A DNA stretch of 64,000 nucleotides from Solirubrobacteraceae bacterium (GTDB lineage Bacteria; Actinomycetota; Thermoleophilia; Solirubrobacterales; Solirubrobacteraceae). The stretch lies in contig JAUJOF010000004.1 in assembly GCA_030447785.1 (NCBI GenBank), positions 26,492 to 90,491 of the forward strand, given 5' to 3'. The notes under the pieces are model-generated. The model searched no databases. It was not told the DNA's origin and was given only the letters and a program-made list of their open reading frames with translations. A program made the position numbers and the translations under genes. This document shows positions 30,073-39,140 of this stretch, in pieces; within the stretch, counting starts at the first letter, position 1, and every line of letters starts with the position of its first letter.

Positions 30073-31158
30073 GTGCCGATCCCCCTGTTCGACGCCGCCA
30101 CGCCGGTGCGCGCTATCGAGGCGCGGGTGCGCGCGGCGCTCGACGCGGTCCTCGCCGACGGCGCCTACGTGCTGGGTCCGCACGTGGAGGGCTTCGAGCG
30201 CGCCTTTGCGCAGTACGTGGGGGCTGGCCACGCCATCGGCGTGGCCAACGGCACCGAGGCGATCACCATCGCGCTGCGCGCCCTGGGCGTGGGCCCCGGC
30301 GACGACGTCGTCGTGCCCTCCTTCACCTTCTACGCCAGCGCGGAGGCCATCCCGCCCACCGGCGCGCGCCCCGTCTTCTGCGACGTCGACCCCGAGACCT
30401 TCGTGGTCACGCCCGAAGCGGTGCGCGCCGCGCTCACGCCGGCCACGAAGGCGGTGGTGGCCGTGCACCTGTTCGGCAACGTCGCGCCGGTGGGCGAGAT
30501 CGAGGCGCTGGGCGTGCCCGTGGTGGAGGACGCCGCGCAGGCGGCGGGCTCGCGCGCGGCGGGCGGGGCGCGCACCGGCGCGCTGGGCACACTGGCGACC
30601 TTCTCGTTCTACCCCTCCAAGAACCTCGGCGCCTTCGGCGACGGCGGGGCGATCACCACCTCCGACGCCGCCCTGGCCGAGACGGCGCGCACGCTGCGCT
30701 TCCACGGGTCTCGTGACGGCTCCACCTACGAGCTGGTGGGTTACAACTCGCGCCTCGACGCGCTGCAGGCCGCGATCCTCCACGCCCAGCTGCCCGAGCT
30801 CGACCGCTGGTGCGAGGGCCGCCGGGTCGCCGGGCGGCGCTACGCGCAGCGCCTCGAGGGCGTGGTGGGCCTGCCGCGACCCACGGCGGGCAGCGACCCC
30901 GCCTGGGGCCTGTACGTGGTCCGCGATCGCGAGCCCGATGCCCTGGCCGATGCCCTGGCCGCGGAGCGCATCGGCGCTCGCGGCTACTACCGAACGCCGG
31001 TTCATCGCCAGCCGGCGCTGGCCGGCCTCGCCCCGCCCGCCGAGCTGCCCGGCACCGAGGAGGCGGCGCGCACGCACCTGGCGATCCCCATGGGCGCTGC
31101 GCTGGGCGACGAGGAGGTCGACGCGGTGGCGGCGGCGATCCGTGCCGCGCGCCGCTGA
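30073..31158 (+). CDS. DegT/DnrJ/EryC1 sugar aminotransferase
   Basis: 361 aa PLP enzyme that aminates keto nucleotide sugars. GTG start. Motifs: IPLFDAATPVRAIEARV, GVANGTEAITIALRALGVGPGDDVVVPSFTF, VPVVEDAAQAAGS, the lysine-bearing FYPSKNLGAFGDGGAI, and GYNSRLDALQAAIL. It probably supplies an amino sugar for the surface polysaccharide, using the product of the nucleotide-sugar dehydratase at 32110. Near the 3' end GATGCCCTGGCC is directly repeated (ALADALA). Confidence 0.93.
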   Translation: MPIPLFDAATPVRAIEARVRAALDAVLADGAYVLGPHVEGFERAFAQYVGAGHAIGVANGTEAITIALRALGVGPGDDVVVPSFTFYASAEAIPPTGARPVFCDVDPETFVVTPEAVRAALTPATKAVVAVHLFGNVAPVGEIEALGVPVVEDAAQAAGSRAAGGARTGALGTLATFSFYPSKNLGAFGDGGAITTSDAALAETARTLRFHGSRDGSTYELVGYNSRLDALQAAILHAQLPELDRWCEGRRVAGRRYAQRLEGVVGLPRPTAGSDPAWGLYVVRDREPDALADALAAERIGARGYYRTPVHRQPALAGLAPPAELPGTEEAARTHLAIPMGAALGDEEVDAVAAAIRAARR

Positions 31159-31206
31159 GCGCGCGGGCGCGAGCCGATCCCCACGCGCCTGTGCCAGCAT
31201 CCGCCC

Positions 31207-31974
31207 ATGGCCGACTGGAGCCGAGGCGAGTACGAGCGCACCGCCCAGCAGCTTGAGGCCGCGGCGGACGTGGCGGTCGCCGCGCTCGCGCCCGCGGAGG
31301 GCGAGCGCGTCCTCGACGTGGGCTGCGGGACGGGCAACGCCGCCCTGGCCGCCGCCCGGGCCGGGGCCGCGGTGGTCGGCGTGGATCCGGCAAGGCGCCT
31401 GCTCGAGGCCGCCCGCGCCCGCGCCGAGCGCGAGGGCTTCGCGGGGGCGGAGTTCGTCGAGGGCGACGCCCTGGCGCTGCCCGTCGAGGACGGCGCCTTC
31501 GACGCGGCCCTCTCCGTCTTCGGCGTGATCTTCGCCGCGCCGCCGCGCGAGGCCGCCGCTGAGCTGGTGCGCGCCGTACGCCGCGGCGGGCGCATCGTGA
31601 TCACGACCTGGCGCCCCGAGGGGCCGCTGCACGAGGCGCGCCTGCTCGTGCGCAAGGCGTTCGGCCTGCCCGACGAGACCCCGGTGTGGGGGGACCCCGA
31701 CGCGCTGGCAGGTCTCTTCGCCCCCCACCCCGTCGACCTCAGCGAGGAGCGCCTGGCCTTCATGGGCCCATCGCCGCGCGACTGGGTCCAGGCCCAGCTC
31801 GACCAACACCCCATGTGGCTCGAGGCCGGCGAGGCGCTGCGCGAGCACGGCACCTGGGACGACCTCGTCGCCCGCACGCTGGCCCTCTTCGAGGTCGCCA
31901 ACGAGGACCCCGCCGCCTTCCGGGTCACCAGCCGCTACCTGATGGCCACGGTTCGGCGCGGCGAGGCAGCCTAG
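31207..31974 (+). CDS. SAM-dependent methyltransferase (class I)
   Basis: 255 aa. Rossmann methyltransferase with motif I VLDVGCGTGNAALAAA, motif II VVGVDPARRLLEAA, motif III EFVEGDALALPVEDGAFDAALSVF and later GGRIVITTW. Resembles UbiE/type-11 methyltransferases. Substrate unknown; it sits in the polysaccharide locus but could be independent. CAGCAT ends 6 bases before the ATG. Confidence 0.85.
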   Translation: MADWSRGEYERTAQQLEAAADVAVAALAPAEGERVLDVGCGTGNAALAAARAGAAVVGVDPARRLLEAARARAEREGFAGAEFVEGDALALPVEDGAFDAALSVFGVIFAAPPREAAAELVRAVRRGGRIVITTWRPEGPLHEARLLVRKAFGLPDETPVWGDPDALAGLFAPHPVDLSEERLAFMGPSPRDWVQAQLDQHPMWLEAGEALREHGTWDDLVARTLALFEVANEDPAAFRVTSRYLMATVRRGEAA

Positions 31975-32096
31975 GCCACCATGAGCATATGTCGCTGTCG
32001 CGACGTGGGGACCCGCCTCCGGCGGCTACCTCGCGCGGGACCCGGCTCCGCGGCCACCTGGCCGCTCCGCCACCCGCGGGCCGCCTCCGGCACCCC

Positions 32097-32102
32097 TAGA
32101 CT
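32097..32102 (+). promoter_or_regulatory. -10 box of a probable leaderless promoter (dehydratase gene)
   Basis: TAGACT ending 7 bases before the ATG at 32110. The 135 bases upstream (31975-32109) contain no gene that I can support. Confidence 0.45.
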
Positions 32103-32109
32103 CCCGCCG

Positions 32110-34035
32110 ATGCGCCGCCGGCTCCGTCTCGCGGCCCTCCCGCTGCACCGCTTCGCCCTCCTGCAGCTCGTGGCGGACGCGGTCCTGGTCGCGGCCGCCT
32201 ACCTCATCGCCTACCGCCTGCGCTTCGAGGGCCCGCTGGGCACGCCCGAGCGCTACGTCGAGCTGCGCGATGCGACGCTGCTGCCGCTCGTCGGCGTCTC
32301 GCTGGTGGTCTTCGCCCTCTTCGGGCTCTACCAGAAGTCCTGGCGCTACATGGGCGGACGCGACTACCTGCCCGTGGTCTACGGCGTGGCGGTGGCCACG
32401 CTGGCCCTGCCCGCCTACAACGCGCTCGTGCAGCCCGTGGCCGTCGAGTCGGTCTTCGGGCGCGCCACGGTGGGCGTGCCCACCAGCATCATCGCCCTCT
32501 TCGGCACGCTCGCGCTCGTGCTGGTCGGCGGGGTGCGCTTCGCGGTGCGCCAGCTCTACGAGCGCCCGCCCCACGGCTTTCATACCCGCCGGGGCGCGCG
32601 GCGCGTGCTCATCGTGGGCGCGGGCGAGGGCGGGCGCCTGGTGCTGCGCGAGGTGCTGCGCAATCCCGAGCTGGGGCTGCGTCCGGTCGGCTTCGTGGAC
32701 GACGACCCGCGCAAGCGGCGCACGCGCGTGGAGGGGGTGCGGGTCCTGGGCGCGACGGGGGACCTGCCGCGCATCCTCGACGAGGCCGAGCCCGACGAGG
32801 TGACGATCGCGATCCCCTCGGCGCCCGGCGTGCTGCGCGCGCGGGTGGCGCGCGCCTGCCGCGAGCGGGGGATCCCCGTGCGCACCCTGCCCACGGTCTT
32901 CGAGCTGCTGCAGACCCAGGGTCACCTGGTGCGCCAGGTGCGCGAGGTCCGCGTCGAGGACGTGCTGGGCCGCGAGCCGGTGCGCATGGAGCTCGACCGC
33001 GTGGGCGCCTACCTCACCGGCGAGGTGGTGCTGGTCACCGGCGCCGGGGGGTCGGTCGGTGCGGAGCTGTGCCGCCAGATCGCCCGCGTCGGCCCCCGGC
33101 GCCTCGTGCTGCTCGACCACGCCGAGGACAACCTCTTCGCGATCCAGCGCGAGCTCGAGGACGACCGCCACGTGCACCCCGCCCTGCTGTCGGTCGTGCT
33201 GGCCGACTGCAAGGAGGAGGAGCGCATGCGCGAGATCATCGAGCTGCACCGCCCCACGGTGATCTTCCACGCCGCCGCCTACAAGCACGTGGGACTCATG
33301 GAGACCAACGCGGTGGAGGCGGTGCGCAACAACGCGCTGGCCACCCGCGTGATGGCGCGCGTGGCGGGCGACGCGGGCGCCAAGGCCTTCGTGCTGGTGT
33401 CCACCGACAAGGCGGTCGCCCCCGCGACGGTGATGGGCGCCTCCAAGGCCCTGGCCGAGTTCGCCGTGGAGGCCGAGCAGGCCCGCTTTCCCGCCACGCG
33501 CTTCAGCGCGGTGCGCTTCGGCAACGTGCTGGGATCCTCGGGCTCGGTGGTGGGGATCTTCCGCCGCCAGATCGCCCGCGGCGGCCCGCTGACGGTCACC
33601 GACGAGCGCATGACGCGCTACTTCATGACCATCCCCGAGGCGGTGCAGCTCATCATCCGCTCGGGTTCGCTGGGCGCGGGCGGGGAGGTGTTCGTGCTGG
33701 AGATGGGCGAGCCGGTGCGCATCGTCGAGCTGGCCCGGGCGATGATCGAGCTGTCGGGACTGGTGCCCGAGCAGGACGTGGCCATCGAGGTGGTGGGGCG
33801 CCGCCCGGGCGAGAAGCTCCACGAGGAGCTGTTCAACCCCTACGAGCGCCCACAGCCCACGCCGGCCGAGAAGATCCAGCGCGCGGAGCGCCGGCCCCTG
33901 GATCCGCGCAGCGTGGAGGCGATGTTCGACGAGATCGGGCTGCTCGTCCTGGAGGGCGACGCGGCCGCCCTGGCGGCCAAGGTCGCTGAGCTCTCCGCGC
34001 TGCACCGACCGGCGGATCTGACCGCCCGGACGTGA
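32110..34035 (+). CDS. Membrane-anchored nucleotide-sugar 4,6-dehydratase (CapD/WbpM type)
   Basis: 641 aa. Four N-terminal membrane helices (LLQLVADAVLVAAAYLIAY and following), a CoA-binding-like Rossmann domain (RRVLIVGAGEGGRLVLREVL), then an extended SDR domain with VTGAGGSVGAELCRQI, FHAAAYKHVGLME and STDKAVAPATVMGASK, where Met replaces the usual catalytic Tyr as in the long CapD/PglF/WbpM group. It makes a 4-keto-6-deoxy nucleotide sugar, the substrate type of the aminotransferase upstream. It acts early in polysaccharide or glycan synthesis. Confidence 0.93.
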   Translation: MRRRLRLAALPLHRFALLQLVADAVLVAAAYLIAYRLRFEGPLGTPERYVELRDATLLPLVGVSLVVFALFGLYQKSWRYMGGRDYLPVVYGVAVATLALPAYNALVQPVAVESVFGRATVGVPTSIIALFGTLALVLVGGVRFAVRQLYERPPHGFHTRRGARRVLIVGAGEGGRLVLREVLRNPELGLRPVGFVDDDPRKRRTRVEGVRVLGATGDLPRILDEAEPDEVTIAIPSAPGVLRARVARACRERGIPVRTLPTVFELLQTQGHLVRQVREVRVEDVLGREPVRMELDRVGAYLTGEVVLVTGAGGSVGAELCRQIARVGPRRLVLLDHAEDNLFAIQRELEDDRHVHPALLSVVLADCKEEERMREIIELHRPTVIFHAAAYKHVGLMETNAVEAVRNNALATRVMARVAGDAGAKAFVLVSTDKAVAPATVMGASKALAEFAVEAEQARFPATRFSAVRFGNVLGSSGSVVGIFRRQIARGGPLTVTDERMTRYFMTIPEAVQLIIRSGSLGAGGEVFVLEMGEPVRIVELARAMIELSGLVPEQDVAIEVVGRRPGEKLHEELFNPYERPQPTPAEKIQRAERRPLDPRSVEAMFDEIGLLVLEGDAAALAAKVAELSALHRPADLTART

Positions 34036-34084
34036 CCGGGGCGATCCCTACACTGCGGCCTTTCCATGGCTCACGCCGCCCGTC

Positions 34085-35195
34085 ATGCTGCCCTCTGAGC
34101 TGATCGAGACCTACGGGGCCTTCGCGGGGATCGCCGCGATCGTGGGCCTCGCCGTCCTCTCTCTCCTCCTCTTCACCCAGGCGCGGGAGATCAAGCGCCT
34201 GCGCGACTGGGTCGGCCGCGCGCCCGAGCGCGACGCCGAGCTGGCCGCGCGCGTGCGCACCGAGGCCGGCCGGCCGCCTGGCGCCCCGCAGCGCGGCGGC
34301 CCGGCTCCCACCGGCGCCGCCGCGGCGGCCGCCGCCGCCGCGCAGGCCCGCCCGCCCGCCGGTCAGCCGGCGAACGGTGCGCCCCGCCCTCAGCAGCCGG
34401 GCGCCGTCCCCGCCGCGCCGGCCGGCGCTCCCGCGACCGCGGCCGCCCGGGGGCTGCCCCCGCGCCCCAGCCCACGCAGGGGAGCCCGGCACCGTTCCTC
34501 CCGCCCGTCAGGGCGCGGCGCAGGGGCCCGTGCACCCCGCGGCGCCGGACCGGGCGCCTGACGACGGGCAGCGCCCGGCGGTCCAGGCCGCTCCGCGCCC
34601 TCCCGCCGCCGCCGCCGGCAGCCCCTCGGCCACCGTCCCGCCGCGGGCGCGCCGCCCCGGGGCCCAGCCGCCGCCTCCGCCCACGGATGGGGCCGGTCGC
34701 CGCCGCCCGGCACTCGCCGGTGTCGCGGTCGCCGCCGGCGTTCTCCTCGTGCTCGCCGTGGGGGTCCTGGTCCTCACCGGCACCTTCGGCGACGGGGGGC
34801 AGCCAGCTCCGGCCGAGCAGCCCAGCAACGGCGTCGCGCCCGCCCAGGGTGGCGGATCGGCCGAGCAGCCGCGGCCGCGCGGCGAGGTCACGGTGGCCGT
34901 GCTCAACGGCACCACGACCGCGGGCCTGGCGACCAGCAAGGCCGAGCAGGTGGCCCGAAGCGGCTTCCGCCCGGGAGGCGCGACCGACAACGACGTGCAG
35001 AACCTCTCGGCGACCACCATCGAGTACGCCGAGGGCTACCGCGCCTCCGCCCGGGAGGTGGCCGAAGTGATCGGGGTGGGCGCCGACGCCATCGGCCCGC
35101 TGGACCGCAACACGCGGGTCCTGGCCGGTGAGGAGGCCAACGTCGTGATCATCGTCGGCGCCGACGGGACGCAGGCCGCCGGGGGCGCCGGGTAG
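34085..35195 (+). CDS. LytR_C-domain membrane protein (frameshifted)
   Basis: Two frames make one gene. The first holds an N-terminal membrane helix (FAGIAAIVGLAVLSLLLF) and FTQAREIKRLRDWVGRAPERD, then a Pro/Ala-rich spacer. The second, shifted by +1, holds another hydrophobic segment (LAGVAVAAGVLLVLAVGVLVLTG) and a LytR C-terminal domain: EVTVAVLNGTTTAGLATSKAEQ ... VIGVGADAIGP ... NVVIIVGADG, split here for brevity. The shift lies near the G5 run at 34449-34453; dropping one base gives about 369 aa. The domain is found with LCP enzymes that attach polymers to the wall. Confidence 0.8.
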
Positions 35196-35209
35196 GCGCC
35201 CAGGGGGCC

Positions 35210-35770
35210 ATGATCCTCCTCGCCCGCCACGGGGAGACCGACGACAACCGGGCCCGCCGCTTCCAGGGTCGACGGGACCCCACCCTCAACGACACGGGCC
35301 GCGAGCAGGCCCGTGCACTGGCCACCGAGGCGCGGGGCGAGCACGTCGCGGCGCTCTACGCCAGCCCGCTGCGCCGCGCATGGGAGACGGCCGCGATCGT
35401 CGGCGAGGCGCTCGGCCTCGAGCCCCGCCCCGACGAGCGCCTGGTCGAGATCGACGTGGGGCACTGGACCGGCCGGCTGCACGCAGAGGTCGCCGACAGC
35501 GAGCCCGACGCCTTCCGTGCCTGGGTCGAGGCCGACGAGCGCTTTCGCTTCCCCGGCGGCGAGTCGATCGGCGAGCAGCGCGCGCGGGTCTGTGCGGCCG
35601 TCGCCGACGTGCGCGCGCGGGACGAGTTGCCCGCCCTGCTGGTCTGCCACGGAGGCACCATCCGCGCGGCGCTGCTGGCCACGCTCGGGCTCGAGGCGCT
35701 CAACCTGCGTCCGTCCAACGGCTCCCTGCACCGCCTGCCCGTGCCCATCGCCGGAAGCGACTGGGTATGA
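35210..35770 (+). CDS. Histidine phosphatase (phosphoglycerate mutase-like)
   Basis: 186 aa. The catalytic RHG triad is in LLARHGETDDN, followed by RFQGRRDPTLNDTGREQA, SPLRRAWETA, EIDVGHWTGR, FPGGESI and the second His in LVCHGGTIRAALL. Substrate cannot be told from sequence; family members dephosphorylate sugar phosphates, cobalamin precursors or mutate phosphoglycerate. It starts 14 bases after the LytR_C gene, and its stop overlaps the next ATG (ATGA), so it belongs to the polysaccharide transcript. Confidence 0.88.
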   Translation: MILLARHGETDDNRARRFQGRRDPTLNDTGREQARALATEARGEHVAALYASPLRRAWETAAIVGEALGLEPRPDERLVEIDVGHWTGRLHAEVADSEPDAFRAWVEADERFRFPGGESIGEQRARVCAAVADVRARDELPALLVCHGGTIRAALLATLGLEALNLRPSNGSLHRLPVPIAGSDWV

Positions 35771-37575
35771 CCCTCGTCGCCCGCGTCGCCTTCGGCCTGC
35801 TCGTGATCGCCACGTTCTCGGCCTTCTTCGTGGCCCAGCGCCTCAAGGCGGCGCCCCTGCTCGTCCAGGACGTCATCGCGCGCCCCGTCTTCTCGCCCAA
35901 CCAGGACGGGCGCAAGGAACGCGCCAGGTGGTCCTTCCTGCTCAAGCGCGACGACGAGCTGACCGCCAGCGTCGTCGACGCCGACGGCGACGAGGTCGTC
36001 AGGCTGGTCGACGGGCGCGATGTGCCCGCCTACGACCGGGTGGAGCTCGAGTGGGACGGGCGCGACAGCCAGAGCGCCATGGTCCCCGACGGGACGTACC
36101 GCCTGCGTCTGGGGCTGCGCGAGCAGGGCCGGGCGATCACGCTCACGCGAGCCGCGCAGAAGGACACCGCGCCCCCGCGCCCCGAGGTGCTGTCCATCGG
36201 GCCCGAGACCGACACCGCGCCCGAGATCATCCCGCGCGCCGACGGCGACCCGGCCGAGGTCCGTGTCGCGGTGGCCGGCGATCGGCGTCAGCTCAAGGTC
36301 TGGCGCACCGACGTGCGCCCCGCTCGGCAGGTGCTCGGCCCCGTCGATCTGCCCGACGGCCCCCAACGGCAGACCTGGCGCTGGGACGGTGCCGACTCCG
36401 ACGGCGAGGCGGTGCCGGCGGGCACCTACCTGGTGGTGGTGCGCTCGCGCGACCAGGCCGGCAACGTCGGCGAGTCGGTCGCGGACCTGCCGCCCGATCC
36501 GCCCTACGGCGAGCCGCTGCCCGGCCGCGGGGGCATCCGCGTGCGCTACCTCAGTGCCCAGGCGCCCACTGCGCCCGTGGCCGCCGGGGAGCCGATGCGC
36601 GTCGCGGTCGCCTCGCCGGGCGGCGAGTTCAGGTGGAGCGTGCGCCGCGCCGGCTCGGGCGAGAAGAAGGTCGGCCCCGAGCGGCGCACGCGCAGCCAGA
36701 TCGTGCGTCTGCGCGCGCCCGGTGGCGAGTCGGGGCTGTACGTCTTCGAGGCACGCCGTGGGGACGAGGTCGCTCGTGCGCCCTTCCTCGTCCAGGGCGA
36801 GCCCTCGCGCTCGGTGCTCGTGGTGCTGCCGGCCACCACCTGGCAGGGGCGCAACCGCGTGGACGACGGCGGCGACGGCTGGCCCGACACCCTGGAGGGC
36901 GGGCGCCCGGTGGAGACGGCGCGTCCCTACGCGGACGCCGAGCTGCCCGACGACCTCGCTGACCTGGGCGCCCCCCTGCTCATCCACCTCGACGACGAGC
37001 GCCGCCGCTACGACGTCACCACCGACATCGCCCTCGGGCGCGGCCAGGGACCACGTCTGGCCGGCCGCTCGGGCGTGATCCTGGCCGGCGAGTTCCGCTG
37101 GCTGTCCGACGAGGTGCAGCGCGGGCTGCGGCGCTTCGTCGAGCGCGGCGGGACCGTCATGGTGACCGGCCCCGACTCGCTGCGCCGCTCCGTGCGCCTG
37201 ACCCCCAAGCGTCTGCTCGAGCCCCGCCCGCCCGCCGACCGCACGCTCTTCGGACTGCGCCTGGGCCCACTGGAGCGCAAGCCCGGCATGCCGGTCACCC
37301 TGATCGCCCTGGACGACGAGATCGAGCTGTTCGCCGGCACCGAAGGACGCTTCACCGGCGTGGAGGCCTTCGAGCCGGTCGTCGGCACGGCGAGCGGCAC
37401 CGAGGTCGTCGCCGCCGCGGTGACCGAGGGCTCGCAGCGCCGGGTCCTGGTCGGCGCCCGCGTCGGCCGGGGCCTGGTGGTCCACACCGGCCTACCCGAC
37501 CTGCCGGCCCGCCTCGACCAGGATCCCGAGCTGGCCGCCTTCATGGAGCGCACGTGGACGCTGCTGACGCGCTGA
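35767..37575 (+). CDS. Membrane-anchored protein with FlgD-like repeats and GATase-like domain
   Basis: 602 aa, not assigned to a known function. N-terminal membrane anchor (VAFGLLVIATFSAFFVAQRL). Residues about 35-115 and 165-245 look like FlgD/CHU Ig-like repeats (FSPNQDGRKERARW ... VPDGTYRLRL; VPAGTYLVVVRSRDQAGN). The C-terminal half resembles the N,N-dimethylformamidase large-subunit/GATase-like fold: VLVVLPATTWQGRNRVDDGG ... VILAGEFRWLSDEVQRGL ... VERGGTVMVTG. Stop overlaps the O-antigen polymerase start, so it is probably an external partner of polysaccharide assembly (inference). Confidence 0.75.
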   Translation: MTLVARVAFGLLVIATFSAFFVAQRLKAAPLLVQDVIARPVFSPNQDGRKERARWSFLLKRDDELTASVVDADGDEVVRLVDGRDVPAYDRVELEWDGRDSQSAMVPDGTYRLRLGLREQGRAITLTRAAQKDTAPPRPEVLSIGPETDTAPEIIPRADGDPAEVRVAVAGDRRQLKVWRTDVRPARQVLGPVDLPDGPQRQTWRWDGADSDGEAVPAGTYLVVVRSRDQAGNVGESVADLPPDPPYGEPLPGRGGIRVRYLSAQAPTAPVAAGEPMRVAVASPGGEFRWSVRRAGSGEKKVGPERRTRSQIVRLRAPGGESGLYVFEARRGDEVARAPFLVQGEPSRSVLVVLPATTWQGRNRVDDGGDGWPDTLEGGRPVETARPYADAELPDDLADLGAPLLIHLDDERRRYDVTTDIALGRGQGPRLAGRSGVILAGEFRWLSDEVQRGLRRFVERGGTVMVTGPDSLRRSVRLTPKRLLEPRPPADRTLFGLRLGPLERKPGMPVTLIALDDEIELFAGTEGRFTGVEAFEPVVGTASGTEVVAAAVTEGSQRRVLVGARVGRGLVVHTGLPDLPARLDQDPELAAFMERTWTLLTR

Positions 37576-39140
37576 TGGTCGCGGGTATCGTGCTGGCCGC
37601 GCTGCTGGCCGGCGGCGCGCTGCTCCTGGCCGGTCCGCGCGCGCGGGCGGTCAGCGCCCTGGGCGCCCTGGCCCTCACCCCGGTGCTGCTGGTGGCCTAC
37701 ATCTGGTCGTCCGACCAGCTCGCCCTCGCGCGCGAGCGCCCACTGCTGGCCGTGGCCGGCGCCGCGGCGGCGATCGCGGTCGTCGGCGGCGCGGCCTTCG
37801 GCCTGCGCCGGCGCCCCGCGCTGCTGGCCCCGATCACCTTCGCCGTCCTCCCCTTCCGCGTGCCCATCGAGGTGGGCGGCACGAGCGCCAGCCTGCTCGT
37901 GCCCCTCTATCTGCTCATCGGCGCGGGGGTGCTGGCCTGGGCGGTGCCCCTGCTGCGCGCCGAGCGGCGCACCGGGTGGGAGGCGGTGGACGAGCGAGAG
38001 GCCGAGTCCGGGGTGGCCGATCGCCGCTCCCGCCCGGGCGCGCTGGAGTGGCTGCTGGTTGCCACGGTCGTCCTGTATGCCGCGCAGGTCGCCTACTCCA
38101 GCGACGTGGCCACGGCGCTCGAGCAGGTCGTGTTCTTCTACGTGCCCTTCACGCTGCTGGCGGTGCTCCTGATGCGTCTGGCGTGGGACCGCGCGCTGGT
38201 GCTGCGCTGCCTCGGGGTGTTGGGCGTCCTGGCCCTCGTGCTGGTCGGCATCGGCTTCTACGAGTACGCCACGCGCACGCTGCTGCTCAACCCCAAGGTC
38301 ATCGCCTCCAACCAGGTCAAGGAGTACTTCCGCGTCAACTCGCTGTTCTTCGACCCCAACATCTTCGGGCGCTTCCTGGTCGTGGTGATGCTCGGGGTGG
38401 CCGCGGTGGTGCTGTGGACGCGCGCCCAGCGCCTCGCACTGGGCGGCGTCGCGGTGCTCGCGGTGCTGTGGGGTGGGCTCGTGCTGACGCTTTCGCAGTC
38501 GTCCTTCGTGGCGCTGCTGGTCGGGTTGGCGCTGCTGGCCGGGCTGCGCTGGGGCTGGCGGCGCGCGCTGGCCGTCTCGGGCACGCTCGTGGTCGCGGGC
38601 GTGGCCTTCGTGGCGCTCGCGCCCGGGCTGTTGCGCCTGGACCTCGGCTCGGCCGAGGAGCGCGACCGGGCCACCAGCGGGCGCTACGACCTCATCGCCG
38701 GCGGCGCGGAGCTGGCCGCCCAGCGCCCGCTGACGGGCTTCGGCTCGGGGGCGTTCGCGACGGAGTTCCGCGCGGCGCAGGATGCCTCCATCGACCGCGC
38801 CGACGCCGCCTCGCACACCATCCCGCTGACCATCGCCGCCGAGCAGGGCGTGGCCGGCCTGGCCGTCTATCTGGCGCTGCTGGTCGCCGCGTTCGCGCGA
38901 CTGGGCCGCGGGGCGGGGGATGATCCCGCCCGTGCCGCGGTGGCCGCGGCCTTCGCGGCACTGGTCGCGCACACGATGCTCTACGCGGCCTTCCTGGAGG
39001 ATCCGCTGACGTGGGCCCTGCTGGGCGTGGGCGTGGCCCTGGCGCGCCACCCGGCCGCGGCCCGGGCTCCCGAGCCCGCCGAGCGGGCCGGCGAGCGGGC
39101 GCGCCGGCGGGCCGCGAGCCCGGCCCCCGAGCCGGCCTGA
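37575..39140 (+). CDS. O-antigen ligase/polymerase (Wzy/WaaL family)
   Basis: 521 aa integral membrane protein with about ten to twelve hydrophobic segments. The Wzy_C signature is visible: SLFFDPNIFGRFLVVVMLG, a large external loop with GRYDLIAGGAELAAQRPLTGFGSG, and SHTIPLTIAAEQGVAGLAVYL. It polymerises or transfers undecaprenyl-linked glycan on the outer face. The ATG overlaps the previous stop (TGATG), and its own stop overlaps the next gene in the same way. Confidence 0.9.
   Translation: MVAGIVLAALLAGGALLLAGPRARAVSALGALALTPVLLVAYIWSSDQLALARERPLLAVAGAAAAIAVVGGAAFGLRRRPALLAPITFAVLPFRVPIEVGGTSASLLVPLYLLIGAGVLAWAVPLLRAERRTGWEAVDEREAESGVADRRSRPGALEWLLVATVVLYAAQVAYSSDVATALEQVVFFYVPFTLLAVLLMRLAWDRALVLRCLGVLGVLALVLVGIGFYEYATRTLLLNPKVIASNQVKEYFRVNSLFFDPNIFGRFLVVVMLGVAAVVLWTRAQRLALGGVAVLAVLWGGLVLTLSQSSFVALLVGLALLAGLRWGWRRALAVSGTLVVAGVAFVALAPGLLRLDLGSAEERDRATSGRYDLIAGGAELAAQRPLTGFGSGAFATEFRAAQDASIDRADAASHTIPLTIAAEQGVAGLAVYLALLVAAFARLGRGAGDDPARAAVAAAFAALVAHTMLYAAFLEDPLTWALLGVGVALARHPAAARAPEPAERAGERARRRAASPAPEPA

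Noticed and set aside
31981..32109. N-terminal extension of the nucleotide-sugar dehydratase from 31981
   Set aside because: It would include the -10-like TAGACT and an Arg/Pro-rich sequence before the first membrane helix; the ATG at 32110 fits better.
34066..34098. A 10-codon upstream ORF before the LytR_C gene
   Set aside because: It overlaps the gene start and has no ribosome-binding site; probably chance.
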